64,000 nt of DNA from Lachnospiraceae bacterium (GCA_017936785.1 JAGBEV010000026.1:1-64000); one strand, 5' to 3'; shown: positions 51,957 through 62,833, numbered from the stretch's first letter. Notes: generated by a model from the letters alone, not told the origin. Program-made: numbers and translations.

Positions 51957-52925
51957 TCATCCTCTCTCCACAGATGAAAAAAGCTGTTCCAAATCCTGAT
52001 AAGTCTCAATTTCATTAACCCTCCGGCGAAGAGATGCCGAATTTTTATAACCGGTAGTATACCATGCTACATGTTTTCTCATCTCTCTCATTCCCATCAG
52101 CTCACCTTTATACTCTGCCAGCATCCGGGCATGGCGTAATATCATCTCTATCACTTCGTTCAGTCCTGGCTTTTCCTCCAGAACACCTGTCTGCTGATAG
52201 GTTTTAATCTGATGAAAAAGCCAGGGATTTCCCCGCACTCCTCTCGCCAGCATCAATCCATCACAGCCAGTTTTCTCCTGACAGCACAGTGCATCCTGCG
52301 GAGTAAAAATATCTCCGCTGGCAATGACCGGAATCCCAACAGCCTCTTTGACCTGTCGAATAATCTCCCAGTCTGCTTTTCCACTGTAATACTGTTCTCT
52401 GGTTCGTCCATGAACAGCAATTGCCGAAGCTCCACAATCTTCCATCCGTTTGGCAAAATCCACTGCATTACAGCAATCCTCTGCAAATCCCTTGCGGAAT
52501 TTTACCGTAACCGGTTTTTTAATTTTTTGGACGATGGCAGAAACAATTTCTCCTGCCAGCCTTGGATTTTTCATTAAAGCAGACCCTTCTCCATTATTGA
52601 CTACCTTTGGCACGGGACAACCCATATTAATATCCAGAATATCAAAATTCCTGTTCTCGATCTTTGCTGCCATCTCTGCCATCAACTCTGGTTCCGAACC
52701 AAAAAGCTGCAGAACCGCTGGATGTTCCTTTTCATCAATGGTCCAAAGCTGCTCTGTATTTTTATTATTATAGTATATCCCTTTTGCACTAATCATTTCG
52801 GTGTATACCAAATCTGCCCCCTGCTCCTTACATAGTAGACGAAATGGCAGGTCTGTTACTCCTGCCATTGGTCCTAATATCAAATTTCCAGGGATAGATA
52901 CCGTTCCAATCCGAAACCCATTCAT
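51957..52925 (-). CDS. dusB: tRNA-dihydrouridine synthase
   Basis: The 322-residue flavoenzyme reduces uridine in the tRNA D-loop. It has the FMN-binding TIM barrel start GPMAGVTDLPFRLLC, the catalytic cysteine in DINMGCPVPKV, the signature VTVKFRKGF and GVRGNPWLF at the end of the barrel. Length and sequence fit DusB of Firmicutes. AGGA lies before the ATG. It is closely followed upstream by coaX. Confidence 0.95.
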   Translation of the reverse strand: MNGFRIGTVSIPGNLILGPMAGVTDLPFRLLCKEQGADLVYTEMISAKGIYYNNKNTEQLWTIDEKEHPAVLQLFGSEPELMAEMAAKIENRNFDILDINMGCPVPKVVNNGEGSALMKNPRLAGEIVSAIVQKIKKPVTVKFRKGFAEDCCNAVDFAKRMEDCGASAIAVHGRTREQYYSGKADWEIIRQVKEAVGIPVIASGDIFTPQDALCCQEKTGCDGLMLARGVRGNPWLFHQIKTYQQTGVLEEKPGLNEVIEMILRHARMLAEYKGELMGMREMRKHVAWYTTGYKNSASLRRRVNEIETYQDLEQLFSSVERG

Positions 52926-52958
52926 CGTCTATCCTGTTCCTTTCTTTTTTACTGTTTC

Positions 52959-53735
52959 TTATTTCAGCTTCTGCTGTTTTTCATAAATCATCTGTAACCC
53001 CTTTAAGGTCAGATCACTGTCATAGATATCTATTTCTTCGGTATAATCAGTGACGATCTTTCCAAGTCCGCCAGTGGCAACCACCTTGATGTCTTTCAGT
53101 CCGGATTCTTCCTTTATCTTATTAATGATAAACTTGGATTGTCCAACTGTTCCGAAGAACAACCCTGCCTGCATTGCTGTAATGGTGTCCTTTGCCACCA
53201 CATTGGCAGGACATTTGATTTCAATTTCCGGCAGATTGGCAGTATCATTCCATAACGCATTGGCTGATATACGAATTCCCGGGCTGATGACTCCACCCAG
53301 AAAAGCCCCCTCTGCTGTAACTAAATCGTAGGTAGTAGCTGTCCCATAATCTGCTACGATCAGCGGTCCTCCATACAAACCATATGCCGCCACTGCATCT
53401 ACAATACGGTCTGGTCCTACCTCTCTTGGATTAGCCGTCTCAATTCGGATACCGGTCTTAATTCCAGCCCCTACAATAATTGGCTGACAGTCCAGATATT
53501 TGATAATACCGCTGGTAAAAGAATACATCATTTTGGGTACAACAGATGCCACAATCACCTCATCAATATCATCCTCTGAAAACCCCTTCTGCTCCAGAAT
53601 ACTGCATATCAATGTACCATATTCATCAGATGTTCTAGGCATTTTTACTGTAAAACGAAAACGGGTGATCAGCTCTGATCCGTCAAACACACCAAACGTA
53701 ATATTTGTATTTCCAACATCCACAGCTAATAACAT
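52959..53735 (-). CDS. coaX: type III pantothenate kinase
   Basis: This enzyme makes 4'-phosphopantothenate, the first step of coenzyme A synthesis. The 258-residue protein has the ASKHA-fold motifs [10 protein letters not shown] at the start, [13 protein letters not shown] near 103 and [13 protein letters not shown] near 125. The start at 53735 has GGAGG five bases upstream; the ATG twelve bases earlier is part of that site. Confidence 0.96.
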   Translation of the reverse strand: MLLAVDVGNTNITFGVFDGSELITRFRFTVKMPRTSDEYGTLICSILEQKGFSEDDIDEVIVASVVPKMMYSFTSGIIKYLDCQPIIVGAGIKTGIRIETANPREVGPDRIVDAVAAYGLYGGPLIVADYGTATTYDLVTAEGAFLGGVISPGIRISANALWNDTANLPEIEIKCPANVVAKDTITAMQAGLFFGTVGQSKFIINKIKEESGLKDIKVVATGGLGKIVTDYTEEIDIYDSDLTLKGLQMIYEKQQKLK

Positions 53736-53804
53736 AGTTTCCTCCATTCACGCACGTCTTATGTACATTTCATCCATTCTCTTAATTTTCTGCACAATAA
53801 CGGG

Positions 53805-54212
53805 CTATTTTTTTGATTCTTCGTCTAATAAATCACTAATATCTTCCTTAAGGAAAAAGGCTTTATAATATAATTCCAGTGCTTCCAGCAACTCCTGCTT
53901 TTCTCTCTGGATTTGTTTCACCTTCAATACACTTCCGATTTCATCAAAGAAATAATCATTCTCCTCTGATGTCACATGGAATAATAAATTTCCCATCTCG
54001 TCAAATTGCAGTGTTAGAATGCCGCCAACATCAGAGGTGTATAATACACACATAATCTGAAGTTCTTCCTGTATACTCTCTGGAAGTCTTGCAAATTCAG
54101 GATTTAAATAATATTTTTTCTCATAGGCACTTGCAGCACAGAGAATAATTTCCCCATTCTCCTCCGACAGGCCTTCAAAAGTATTATCAAAGAAATCATC
54201 AAACGTATCCAT
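53805..54212 (-). CDS. DUF6145-like protein
   Basis: The 135-residue acidic protein contains GEIILCAASAYEKKYYLNPEF in its N-terminal third and many acidic residues after it. It resembles short DUF6145 proteins known from Lachnospiraceae; function is unknown. AAGGGGGATAT precedes the ATG, and the gene overlaps the end of birA by 14 bp, so they are co-transcribed. Confidence 0.65.
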   Translation of the reverse strand: MDTFDDFFDNTFEGLSEENGEIILCAASAYEKKYYLNPEFARLPESIQEELQIMCVLYTSDVGGILTLQFDEMGNLLFHVTSEENDYFFDEIGSVLKVKQIQREKQELLEALELYYKAFFLKEDISDLLDEESKK

Positions 54213-55200
54213 ATATCCCCCTTACTGAAACTTCACCAGACACGATAGACTTCACTCCCTGCCCTGTTTCCACAAGCAATGCCCCATTTTCATCAATGCC
54301 ATGTGCAATACCCTGTTCTATCTGGGACTGGTCTGCCTCTTCCTCCATTCCGTAAAGAATCCGTACTTCCCTGTCCCGGTTCACCAGCATTGCATTATAC
54401 TCCTCCTGAAGCAGCGACAAATCTCCAGTCTGAAGATATTTTTGATAACAGGTAGTAAAAGCCTCCATAATCGCAGCAATCAACCCCTGTCTGTCGACTG
54501 TTTTTCCAGACTCCAGATAGAGAGAAGTTGCTTTGTCTTGAATCTCTTCCGGAAATTGCCTTGTATTTGCATTGATCCCAATTCCTACTACAGCATAATG
54601 AATATAATCTAACTCGGAACTCATTTCTGTCAGGATACCACAAATCTTTTTTCCATTGACAACAATATCATTTGGCCATTTAATATAGGATTCTATCTGG
54701 CAGACATTCTGAATTCCCTTTGCCACTGCCAGAGCCGCAATTAATGTAATGCAGGAAGCCTGTACTGGTTTCACCGGCGGTCTGAGTATCAGGCTCATCC
54801 AAATACCGACACTGTTTTCAGAAGACCATCTGCGCCCTCTTCTCCCTTTGCCTGCAGTCTGTTCCTCGGCAACCACCAGGGTTCCCTCCGGTTCTCCAGA
54901 CTCTGCCAGCTGCTTTGCTCTGGTATTGGTAGAATCAATCTGTTCATGACATTCTATTTTCTTACAGCAGCAGCCGGAAGATAAACGGCTTTCTATATCC
55001 GGACCATACAGCCTGTCCGGCGTCTGAATCAGCCGGTATCCTTTATTGGACACAGACTGAATTTCATATCCTGCTTCTTTGAGCTGCGATATATTTTTCC
55101 ATACAGCCTGTCTGCTCACGCCCAGGCTTTCACACAGGCTCTGTCCGGAAACAAAATGATCTCCTGCCTCCCGCAGTACACGAAGTATCTTTTTTTTCAT
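54199..55200 (-). CDS. birA: biotin-protein ligase / biotin operon repressor
   Basis: The 333-residue protein has an N-terminal winged helix (SLCESLGVSRQAVWKNISQL) and a ligase domain with QIDSTNTRAKQLAE, the biotinyl-AMP loop KGRRGRRW and IKWPNDIVV near 190. It attaches biotin to carboxylases and represses biotin genes. The ATG at 55200 is used; a TTG 24 bases earlier is less likely. Confidence 0.95.
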   Translation of the reverse strand: MKKKILRVLREAGDHFVSGQSLCESLGVSRQAVWKNISQLKEAGYEIQSVSNKGYRLIQTPDRLYGPDIESRLSSGCCCKKIECHEQIDSTNTRAKQLAESGEPEGTLVVAEEQTAGKGRRGRRWSSENSVGIWMSLILRPPVKPVQASCITLIAALAVAKGIQNVCQIESYIKWPNDIVVNGKKICGILTEMSSELDYIHYAVVGIGINANTRQFPEEIQDKATSLYLESGKTVDRQGLIAAIMEAFTTCYQKYLQTGDLSLLQEEYNAMLVNRDREVRILYGMEEEADQSQIEQGIAHGIDENGALLVETGQGVKSIVSGEVSVRGIYGYV

Positions 55201-55263
55201 GATTTTTTCCCAGCATCTTTCCAAACATATCAGCTATTGTTTGATTTCTATCCTCATAGCTTT

Positions 55264-56256
55264 TTATGCTTCTCCTAAAGTTGCAACCATCACTGCCTTG
55301 ATGGTATGCATGCGGTTCTCTGCTTCATCAAAAACAACAGAAGCATCCGACTCAAACACTTCATCCGTCACTTCCAGTTCACTCATACCAAACTTCTCAT
55401 ATACCTGCTTGCCAATCTTTGTTTTCAGATCATGGAATGCAGGGAGACAATGCATAAAGATAGCCTGTGACCCAGCATTTTCCATCACTTTTTTATTAAT
55501 CTGATATGGCGATAAGGCTTTGATCCGTTCTTCCCAGACCTCTTCTGGCTCTCCCATAGAAACCCATACATCTGTATACAATACGTCCGCCCCCTTGGTT
55601 CCTTCCATCACATCTTCTGTCAATGTCACAGAACCACCGGAAGCCTTGGCGTATTCCTCACACTGTGCCACCAGTTCCTGATTCGGAAAATACTCTTTCG
55701 TAGTACATGCAGTAAAATGCATCCCCATCTTGGCACAGGCAATCATCAGTGAATTCCCCATATTGTAACGGGCATCTCCCATATATACCAGCTTCACACC
55801 CTTCAGCCTTCCCAAATGCTCCTGAATAGTCAGCAAATCTGCCAGCATCTGGGTTGGATGATACTCATTGGTCAAACCATTCCATACCGGTACACCAGCA
55901 TATTTTGCCAGTTCTTCAACAATTTCCTGCTCAAATCCACGGTATTCGATACCATCAAACATACGCCCTAAAACCCGGGCTGTATCTGGGATACTTTCTT
56001 TCTTTCCAATCTGAGAACCCTGTGGATCCAGATAAGTTACTCCCATTCCCATATCATGTGCTGCCACCTCAAAGGAACAACGGGTACGGGTACTTGTCTT
56101 TTCAAAAATCAAGGCAACATTTTTTCCAATATAATGGTTGACCGGAATCCCATTCTTTTTCTTTTCCTTAAGTTGTGCTGACAGTTCCAGAAGATAGCTG
56201 ATTTCCTCTGGTGTAAAATCCTTTAACGTCAAAAAATTTCTTCCCTTTAAATCCAT
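55264..56256 (-). CDS. argF: ornithine carbamoyltransferase
   Basis: The 330-residue enzyme makes citrulline from ornithine and carbamoyl phosphate for arginine synthesis (or degradation). The phosphate-binding motif [11 protein letters not shown] lies near 52, and the [14 protein letters not shown] site appears as [11 protein letters not shown]. The ornithine site is seen as TDVWVSMGE and the catalytic MHCLPAFHD near 272. GAGGTGAAACT precedes the ATG. No other arginine gene is nearby, so biosynthetic or catabolic use cannot be told. Confidence 0.96.
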   Translation of the reverse strand: MDLKGRNFLTLKDFTPEEISYLLELSAQLKEKKKNGIPVNHYIGKNVALIFEKTSTRTRCSFEVAAHDMGMGVTYLDPQGSQIGKKESIPDTARVLGRMFDGIEYRGFEQEIVEELAKYAGVPVWNGLTNEYHPTQMLADLLTIQEHLGRLKGVKLVYMGDARYNMGNSLMIACAKMGMHFTACTTKEYFPNQELVAQCEEYAKASGGSVTLTEDVMEGTKGADVLYTDVWVSMGEPEEVWEERIKALSPYQINKKVMENAGSQAIFMHCLPAFHDLKTKIGKQVYEKFGMSELEVTDEVFESDASVVFDEAENRMHTIKAVMVATLGEA

Positions 56257-56297
56257 AGTTTCACCTCATATCTATCCATCTTTTCTCATTTTTGTTT

Positions 56298-56331
56298 TAA
56301 AAAGGGCAAAAAAACTTTTTGCCCTTTTTAA
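56298..56331. terminator. terminator between SPFH and argF genes
   Basis: AAAAAGGGCAAAAA and TTTTGCCCTTTTT pair around a 4-base loop, with A and T tracts suiting both directions. It should end the NfeD-SPFH transcript. Confidence 0.8.
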
Positions 56332-56351
56332 AGCAAAGAAATGTTTCCTGC

Positions 56352-56392
56352 CAGTCCGCCTGACGGCACAATTTGTACCTTTGGGCGGACTG
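56352..56392. other. GC-rich inverted repeat
   Basis: CAGTCCGCC and GGCGGACTG are perfect arms 23 bases apart, between the terminator and the SPFH stop. No function is proposed. Confidence 0.45.
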
Positions 56393-56422
56393 ACAGAAAA
56401 CATAAAAATCAACTTTCTATCA

Positions 56423-57361
56423 TTATTTCTCTGCAGCTGTTCCAGAAGACTTTACAACCTCTGAAATAGAGCTGACCATTCCTGCCATGCTCTGGATATC
56501 CGATGGAATAATAATCTTCGTCGCCTTGCCATCCGCTGCCTTTGCAAATGCTTCCAGACTCTTCAGCTCGATCACCTTCTGACTTGCATTTGCCTCATTC
56601 AGCATTTGGATACCATCTGCATTTGCTTTCTGTACAGCAAGAATAGCCTGAGCCTGACCTTCTGCCTCTCGGATAGTAGCCTCTTTCTTTGCCTCTGCAC
56701 GAAGAATTGCTGCCTGTTTTTCAGCCTCTGCCTCCAGAATGGCAGATTCCTTATGTCCTTCTGCAACCGTAATAGCGGACTGTTTCTCACCCTGTGCAAT
56801 CAGGATTGCCTCACGTTTTTCACGCTCTGCCTTCATCTGCTTCTCCATCGCTTCCTGAATAGCCGCTGGAGGAATAATATTTTTTAACTCAACCCGGTTT
56901 ACCTTGATCCCCCAAGGATCCGTTGCAGAATCCAGAGAAGAACGCATCTTGGTATTGATAATCTCACGGGAAGTCAATGTTTCATCCAGTTCCATCTCAC
57001 CAATGATATTTCTCAAGGTAGTGGCAGTCAGATTTTCAATCGCCATAATCGGATTTTCTACTCCATAGGAATACAGCTTTGGATCTGTAATCTGGAAGAA
57101 AATCAATGTATCAATACGCATAGTAACATTATCCTTTGTAATAACAGGCTGTGGAGGAAAATCCAGTACCTGCTCCTTCAGGCTCACCCGTCTGGCAATA
57201 CGGTCGATAAATGGTATTTTGAAATGAATCCCAACATCCCATGTACACTGATAACCACCCAGACGCTCAATAACATATGATTTTGCCTGTGGCACTACTT
57301 TAATGCAAGAAACAGCAACTAATGCCACAACAATGATAAATGCTAATACAACAAATTCCAT
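56423..57361 (-). CDS. SPFH/band 7 (stomatin-like, QmcA type) protein
   Basis: The 312-residue protein has one N-terminal membrane segment (about 2-20), an SPFH domain starting VPQAKSYVIERLGGYQ, and a long Ala/Glu/Lys-rich coiled coil (about 180-270). These proteins form rings in membrane microdomains and work with NfeD proteins. An NfeD gene lies just upstream in the same direction. AAAGGTAAAAGT precedes the ATG at 57361. Confidence 0.92.
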   Translation of the reverse strand: MEFVVLAFIIVVALVAVSCIKVVPQAKSYVIERLGGYQCTWDVGIHFKIPFIDRIARRVSLKEQVLDFPPQPVITKDNVTMRIDTLIFFQITDPKLYSYGVENPIMAIENLTATTLRNIIGEMELDETLTSREIINTKMRSSLDSATDPWGIKVNRVELKNIIPPAAIQEAMEKQMKAEREKREAILIAQGEKQSAITVAEGHKESAILEAEAEKQAAILRAEAKKEATIREAEGQAQAILAVQKANADGIQMLNEANASQKVIELKSLEAFAKAADGKATKIIIPSDIQSMAGMVSSISEVVKSSGTAAEK

Positions 57362-57511
57362 ACTTTTACCTTTCCCTTCTGAGCTGCTCATGTTAACCAT
57401 CAGTCTGTGACGCAGCACATACACAAACCAGTTCTTTTGTTTTCATCCTTTTCCTTGCTACTCCTGTGTGAGATTTTCAACAAATCTGCCTTTTTCCCAC
57501 CTGTAACCTTC

Positions 57512-57970
57512 CTATCTTTCCTCTTCTACGGGAAGTACGATTGCCTTGACACCCTGGATTTCCTTAATGATCACACGGGAATCTACCGGAATCTTCGTAT
57601 CCTCCTTTTCTGCTCTGGCACTCCATTCCATGCCATTTACAAAAATGCGTCCCTTTCCGTTAAAATTATCAACTGCTTCAATCACCTTCCCCTCTTTGCC
57701 GATCATGCTGTTTACATTTGTCTTTTCCCGGCTATTATTCAAATGTTTTTGAATAAATGGTCTGGTAAAGAAAAGTAACACAAATGAGACGACGAAGAAC
57801 AAGATAATCTGTACTATCACCGGCATGCCAAGCAAGGAGGCAATAAACGCAACCAATGCACCACCAGCAAACCAGATCGTAGTAAGACCAAGAGTGATAA
57901 TTTCAATGATCAAAAATACTATCAGTCCTATCAGCCAGCAAAACATAATGATATTATCTGCTGTAATCAT
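57512..57970 (-). CDS. NfeD-like membrane protein
   Basis: The 152-residue protein has three to four membrane segments in residues 1-80, then a C-terminal OB-fold domain (MIGKEGKVIEAVDNFNGKG, IKEIQGVKAIVLPV). It is the short NfeD type that partners SPFH proteins, here encoded next to it. AAGGGGGAG precedes the ATG at 57970. Confidence 0.9.
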   Translation of the reverse strand: MITADNIIMFCWLIGLIVFLIIEIITLGLTTIWFAGGALVAFIASLLGMPVIVQIILFFVVSFVLLFFTRPFIQKHLNNSREKTNVNSMIGKEGKVIEAVDNFNGKGRIFVNGMEWSARAEKEDTKIPVDSRVIIKEIQGVKAIVLPVEEER

Positions 57971-58162
57971 AACCACTCCCCCTTTGTAATGGACTGTCAG
58001 CATTATAGCCTATTTTTCAGTTTATTTCAATACCCAAAGACTTAGAATCGCTTTCGTTCAATTAGCCAAATGACGCAAATTTGAACCCTGTTTTGCTCTG
58101 CCCCACAACCGAATAGCGTTGTTGTTTCATTTTGAATGAGACAATTTTTGTCTTCGACAAAA

Positions 58163-58205
58163 TAAAGAAAAACCGAAAGAACATGTCTTACCATGTCCTT
58201 CCGGT
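58163..58205 (-). terminator. terminator of the cellulase gene
   Basis: ACCGGAAGGACATG and CATGTTCTTTCGGT pair with two mismatches around GTAAGA, and TTTTTCTTT follows on the minus strand. Confidence 0.75.
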
Positions 58206-58240
58206 CTCTTTCTCTTTTGTATTGCAAAGATAAGATCAGA

Positions 58241-61200
58241 CTATTTTACTGTAACCTTTTTCGCTTTAGAATAGCTGCTGTAAAGCTTCGTCTTACCAAC
58301 CTTCTTATAAGCACGAATCCTTACATAATATTTCCCTTTCTTCAAACCTTTGATCACTTTTGACGTAGTCTTATTTTTAGTAATAGAAACTGCCTTTGCT
58401 TTCTTTTTAAACTTTGCATCCTGGGAATACTGAAGCTGATAACCTGTTATCTTTTTATTCTGTTTCCAGGTCACTTTCATCTTTTTACCCTTTAATGCCT
58501 TTACCTTACTGATCTTCATAGCCTTTGGCACTACTTTAAGGACACAAACTGCCTTTGCCTCATTATAGGCTGCTGTAGCAGCTGCTGTTATTGTAATATT
58601 AGTTACACCATAATTCTTAACGGTAACCTTTCCACTGGCATCTACAGCAGCAACCTTTGTATCAGAGGATGCATAGGACAACTGCCCATCACCGGATGTC
58701 TTTGCACCCAGATTAAACGCCTTACTTCCAATCGCCTTGCTGAGAGAGGATGCTACAGTAATTGTCTGTTCTGCCTTAACTGTTACCCCCGGAGTTCCTG
58801 GTGTTCCTGTAGCACCTGGAGCCTCTGTATTTCCCGGAGTTTCTGTAGTCCCTGGAACCTCCGTAGGAGTTGGATCTTCCGGTGTAGATCCATCTAAGCC
58901 ATCTGGAGTAGGATCTGTCGGTTCCGGTATTTCTACATCGCCAACACCTACAGAAAAGAATACTTTTAATCCATTTTCTGTAATGGCTGTTACTGTTGCC
59001 AAACCATCACTGATCGCTGTCAGACTGACTTTAACTTTTCCATTCTCATCCACTGCCTTTGCCGTGCTGTCTACTGCAATAACAGAAGAATTTGTTGAAT
59101 AGAATGTAACAAAAGAGTCAGTATCTGCTGGTGCTAATGTAAGCTCTACTTCCCTACTGTCTCCAACCTGTGCCAGTGCAATTTTTGTTTCACTGGATGT
59201 GGTCATTTCTGTCGCTTCATTTTCCTTCTCTACAACAGGGAAGAATTCCATATCTTTAATAGTAAACTTAACCGTAATCTTCTTTGGATCTGTTATATCG
59301 TTGAAAGAAACTGTATGCTTCTTAGAATCGGTTGTCACTTCTTCTACAGCGCTTCCATCCCAGCCGTTAATCGGATCGTTACTATCCAACTGTCCATTTG
59401 GCTTCAAAAGGTTTTTAAATCCTTCCTCATCCATAGCAGATGTTTTCTTCAATGTCAGTTTAGTACCATCTACTATTACCTCGTCATAACGGATTTTTGC
59501 TGACTGGACGACTGGTTTTAACTTATTACAGTCTCTGATATAAACAGCTGTCATATCCTTCAGTGCAGTAAGTCCTGCCGTCTTACCATCTTCAGAAAGT
59601 TCCGTATCCATGTCATATGATAACTCGTACTGACCATCTCCAGTAATATTAACAGACTTACCTGTTTCTGTAATGCTGCCGATCAATACATTTAATGCAA
59701 CATCTACAGAACTGCTCTTTGGACTTCTTGCAACCTTTACTTTCACAATCGTGCTGACACCACTGGCCGCCGTAACTATTATATAAGTGCTTCCAGGCTT
59801 TTCACCATTAATCTTACCAGAGCTGCTTACAGTAGCTATCTCTGGGTTAGATGAGGTATAAGTAATCGTATCTTTACTGTCCGCCGGAAGAAGTGTTGTA
59901 TTGATCTGTGCACTTTCTCCCTCTGTTACCTCGTAATATGCTTTTTCTGTCTGAATACCTGTAGCGGTATCCTTACCACTTGGGCTTACTATCACCTGAA
60001 TATCCTTTGTAACAGATTTACTCTGGGAATAAGCATGAATCGTGGTGATACCTGCTGCCTTCGCATGAATATGTCCATTCGATACAGTAACAATGGCATC
60101 GTCATCCGTACTCCATAAAAGCACATCATTTGTATTGCTTGGTTCAACAGTAGCATTCAGGGTCTGATAGTCCCCTGCCTTCATTGTAAGTTTTTCATCT
60201 TCTACTGTAATACTGCTGATCTCCGTAATCTCTGGATTTGTTGATACACTGTTATCGCTGATCGAAGCATGACCATAACTCATGTAAATCTCATTAATCA
60301 TAGTACTTAAATCCTGACCGGAATGATCCAGATAAGTACCACGCATCATACCCTCAATCGTGTCGGCATAAACAGGTTCCATAGCCGGACGGTTCCAGTA
60401 GTTAAACAGCCCTGTATTTGTCTTTGTGGTAACATAGTTTCCATCCCCCTGATCCCATACAACAGGGCAAACACCATAACTCTTTGCTACCGCGTTACAG
60501 AATTCACTGTTTAATGCTCTTTCTACATTGTTATAGCCGGTTTCCGAACCAGACTGTACCTGCTGTCTTACTCCATACTCTCCGACATAAATCGGTATGT
60601 CATTGGACAACGCCTGAACATTCTTTACCGTACTACTGAGAGAGGTCTGCCAGGTTACTAACTGGGCACGAGTCCATCTCACGGATGAATTATCCTTATA
60701 GATATGAACGGAGAACATTAAACGTGTTGTTTCTGCATCGGAAGACACCAGTGGATCTGCTGGCATTGTTGTTCCTGTACTAAAAGTAGCAAATCTTCCG
60801 GTAAATGCCAGCCAACGCTTAATATTATTGGAACCGGTAGAACGAACTGTATTTACAAAGATCTGATTTAAATTATTTAAAATCTCTGTATCTTCATTTG
60901 CAGTACCATCATGTGCATCCGTTACTTCATTCATAGATTCAAAGATCAGATGCTCATCATAATCCTTGAAACGGTTTGCAATGCTCTTCCATGTTCCGGC
61001 AAATTTTGCATAAACGCCCTCAATGTCAGATGCATAAGTATCTAACCAGCAGGCTGGAGTATTATTTCCACGATTATCATGGTTTGCAGCGCCATCATGA
61101 TGGATGTTGATGATACAATACATATCCTGATCGGTACAATAATCCACGATCTCCTGTACACGGTTCATCCATGTTTCATTAATGGAAAAATCTTCATTGA

Positions 61201-62833
61201 TCATGGTTCCCCAGGTAACAGGAACACGAACCGTATTGTATCCGGCATCATGAAGCGCTTTAATGTAAGCTTTTGTTGTCTTGTACGCCTGCCAGCTCGT
61301 CTCCTCCGGCGTCATACCGGAATGTCCATCCAGGGTATTTCCCAGGTTAATGCCGGCACCCATTTCTGCAATGACCTCTTTCTTGCTCAACACACGGAAC
61401 TGTTTTGGATTTCCCTCATCCGTTGTCATCTTAGGCACCATAGCGGCACGTACCTTCTCTAAAGCATCTCTTGCGGCACGGTAATTAGCCTTGGTATCAT
61501 CTTCCTTGGCATAAGCTTCCTCTGCTGCTGGAATCGCTGCCTGTACTTTAGCGATAGAATCTGCCTCATACTCTGTATCCTTAAATGCCTTGCATGCATC
61601 AATGGCGGACTTAAGACCAGCCCTTGCAGCTTCTCTCTCTTTTTTCTCTTTCTCAATAGCTTCTTTATTTGCTTCCTCATATTCTTCATCAGTATAATCA
61701 CTATCATCCAGATTCCATGACTCTACATTGGCAGAAGTTTCATCAAAACCATTGGTAACATTTCCTGACTGGTCGATGGATACTGATCCAACAGAGCCGA
61801 AGACAATTCCTATCATATAAGCTTCCACATCTGTGGTCATACGTGTCAGACGAATACCTGCTGTATTATCATCTGATCCTTTATTGACAGAAGTCGTTTC
61901 AAATTTGTAATTTCCACTGCCGGCTACACCCATACCAGAACCATAACCACCACTGGTACGATATCCCAGATGGAGATAATGCGCATTATTTCTGCCTGCA
62001 TTTCTTGTATTTTTCTTACCAATGAGTTCTTTATTTGAAAAACTGCCTGTGCTGAGGTTTCCACCCCGGACCTTTAATCTGGAATAAGGGGAACTCTTTG
62101 TTACATGGATATATACGGTAACTTTCGCACTGCCTATCTTATCCAGAGTAAGATTTGGGTTTGCACTCTGCAGATCTGCTAAAGCAAACTCCTGCAAGGT
62201 TTCGTGACCTTCAACTGTCTTTGCTTCATCATCAAATATAGTGACAGCATCCTCTGCCTCTTTATCCTTTTCAGCCTGAATCTCATCATCTGTCGGCTCT
62301 ACCAGCATAGAAAATCCTGTCAGAGTAATTGCTGGCTCCTTTTGGAAAAAGGAGAGATTAATTCCTTTCAATGTTCCAGTCTTTGTATAAGACTTCTTGA
62401 TGGCATCAATGGATATGTATGCAACATATTCGCCTTTTCCACTATCCATCTGGGAATCTCCGATGGTAATAATATTATCCTCCCATCCATTCCAGCCTGT
62501 ATCAAACGGCTGGAAGGTAAATACTTTAGTCTCTGCTGCCGGTGTCCCCTCTGTTTTATAAGACACCTTAAAATATTTTCCAGTCGCATCTCCAATATTT
62601 ACTGTCTGTAGATATCCATCATATTTCGTCTCTCCATTTTCAACTTTATCATGGGAACTGTCATTTGATGTTAATTTCTTACCAGATTCTGTTAAAATGT
62701 TCTTCTCCAATAATCCTTCTTCTGGCTGCGTAACCGCTGCAGAAGCCTTCGCTGCATCTGGCCATGTTACTGAAGTCAGTACAACAGCCAATGTAAGGAC
62801 AGATGCTAACGCTTTCCGAAAACGTCTCTTCAT
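58241..62833 (-). CDS. secreted multidomain GH5 endoglucanase (cellulase)
   Basis: The 1530-residue protein has a signal peptide (about 1-32), two N-terminal beta-sandwich regions (about 40-185 and 200-365) that may bind carbohydrate, and a charged helical linker (about 375-465). A GH5 domain lies at about 485-840. Its acid/base Glu is in FESMNEV (near 635) and the nucleophile Glu in PIYVGEYG (near 751). Two Big2 domains (about 878-1040), further beta domains, a Pro/Thr linker (about 1305-1360), another Ig-like domain and a fibronectin type III domain (about 1440-1530) follow. It should cut beta-glucans outside the cell. No sorting signal or dockerin is seen. AAAGGAG precedes the ATG. Confidence 0.93.
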   Translation of the reverse strand: MKRRFRKALASVLTLAVVLTSVTWPDAAKASAAVTQPEEGLLEKNILTESGKKLTSNDSSHDKVENGETKYDGYLQTVNIGDATGKYFKVSYKTEGTPAAETKVFTFQPFDTGWNGWEDNIITIGDSQMDSGKGEYVAYISIDAIKKSYTKTGTLKGINLSFFQKEPAITLTGFSMLVEPTDDEIQAEKDKEAEDAVTIFDDEAKTVEGHETLQEFALADLQSANPNLTLDKIGSAKVTVYIHVTKSSPYSRLKVRGGNLSTGSFSNKELIGKKNTRNAGRNNAHYLHLGYRTSGGYGSGMGVAGSGNYKFETTSVNKGSDDNTAGIRLTRMTTDVEAYMIGIVFGSVGSVSIDQSGNVTNGFDETSANVESWNLDDSDYTDEEYEEANKEAIEKEKKEREAARAGLKSAIDACKAFKDTEYEADSIAKVQAAIPAAEEAYAKEDDTKANYRAARDALEKVRAAMVPKMTTDEGNPKQFRVLSKKEVIAEMGAGINLGNTLDGHSGMTPEETSWQAYKTTKAYIKALHDAGYNTVRVPVTWGTMINEDFSINETWMNRVQEIVDYCTDQDMYCIINIHHDGAANHDNRGNNTPACWLDTYASDIEGVYAKFAGTWKSIANRFKDYDEHLIFESMNEVTDAHDGTANEDTEILNNLNQIFVNTVRSTGSNNIKRWLAFTGRFATFSTGTTMPADPLVSSDAETTRLMFSVHIYKDNSSVRWTRAQLVTWQTSLSSTVKNVQALSNDIPIYVGEYGVRQQVQSGSETGYNNVERALNSEFCNAVAKSYGVCPVVWDQGDGNYVTTKTNTGLFNYWNRPAMEPVYADTIEGMMRGTYLDHSGQDLSTMINEIYMSYGHASISDNSVSTNPEITEISSITVEDEKLTMKAGDYQTLNATVEPSNTNDVLLWSTDDDAIVTVSNGHIHAKAAGITTIHAYSQSKSVTKDIQVIVSPSGKDTATGIQTEKAYYEVTEGESAQINTTLLPADSKDTITYTSSNPEIATVSSSGKINGEKPGSTYIIVTAASGVSTIVKVKVARSPKSSSVDVALNVLIGSITETGKSVNITGDGQYELSYDMDTELSEDGKTAGLTALKDMTAVYIRDCNKLKPVVQSAKIRYDEVIVDGTKLTLKKTSAMDEEGFKNLLKPNGQLDSNDPINGWDGSAVEEVTTDSKKHTVSFNDITDPKKITVKFTIKDMEFFPVVEKENEATEMTTSSETKIALAQVGDSREVELTLAPADTDSFVTFYSTNSSVIAVDSTAKAVDENGKVKVSLTAISDGLATVTAITENGLKVFFSVGVGDVEIPEPTDPTPDGLDGSTPEDPTPTEVPGTTETPGNTEAPGATGTPGTPGVTVKAEQTITVASSLSKAIGSKAFNLGAKTSGDGQLSYASSDTKVAAVDASGKVTVKNYGVTNITITAAATAAYNEAKAVCVLKVVPKAMKISKVKALKGKKMKVTWKQNKKITGYQLQYSQDAKFKKKAKAVSITKNKTTSKVIKGLKKGKYYVRIRAYKKVGKTKLYSSYSKAKKVTVK

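Noticed and set aside
58042..58227. 61-residue minus-strand frame between NfeD and cellulase genes
   Set aside because: It overlaps the cellulase terminator, has low-complexity codon use and no ribosome site.
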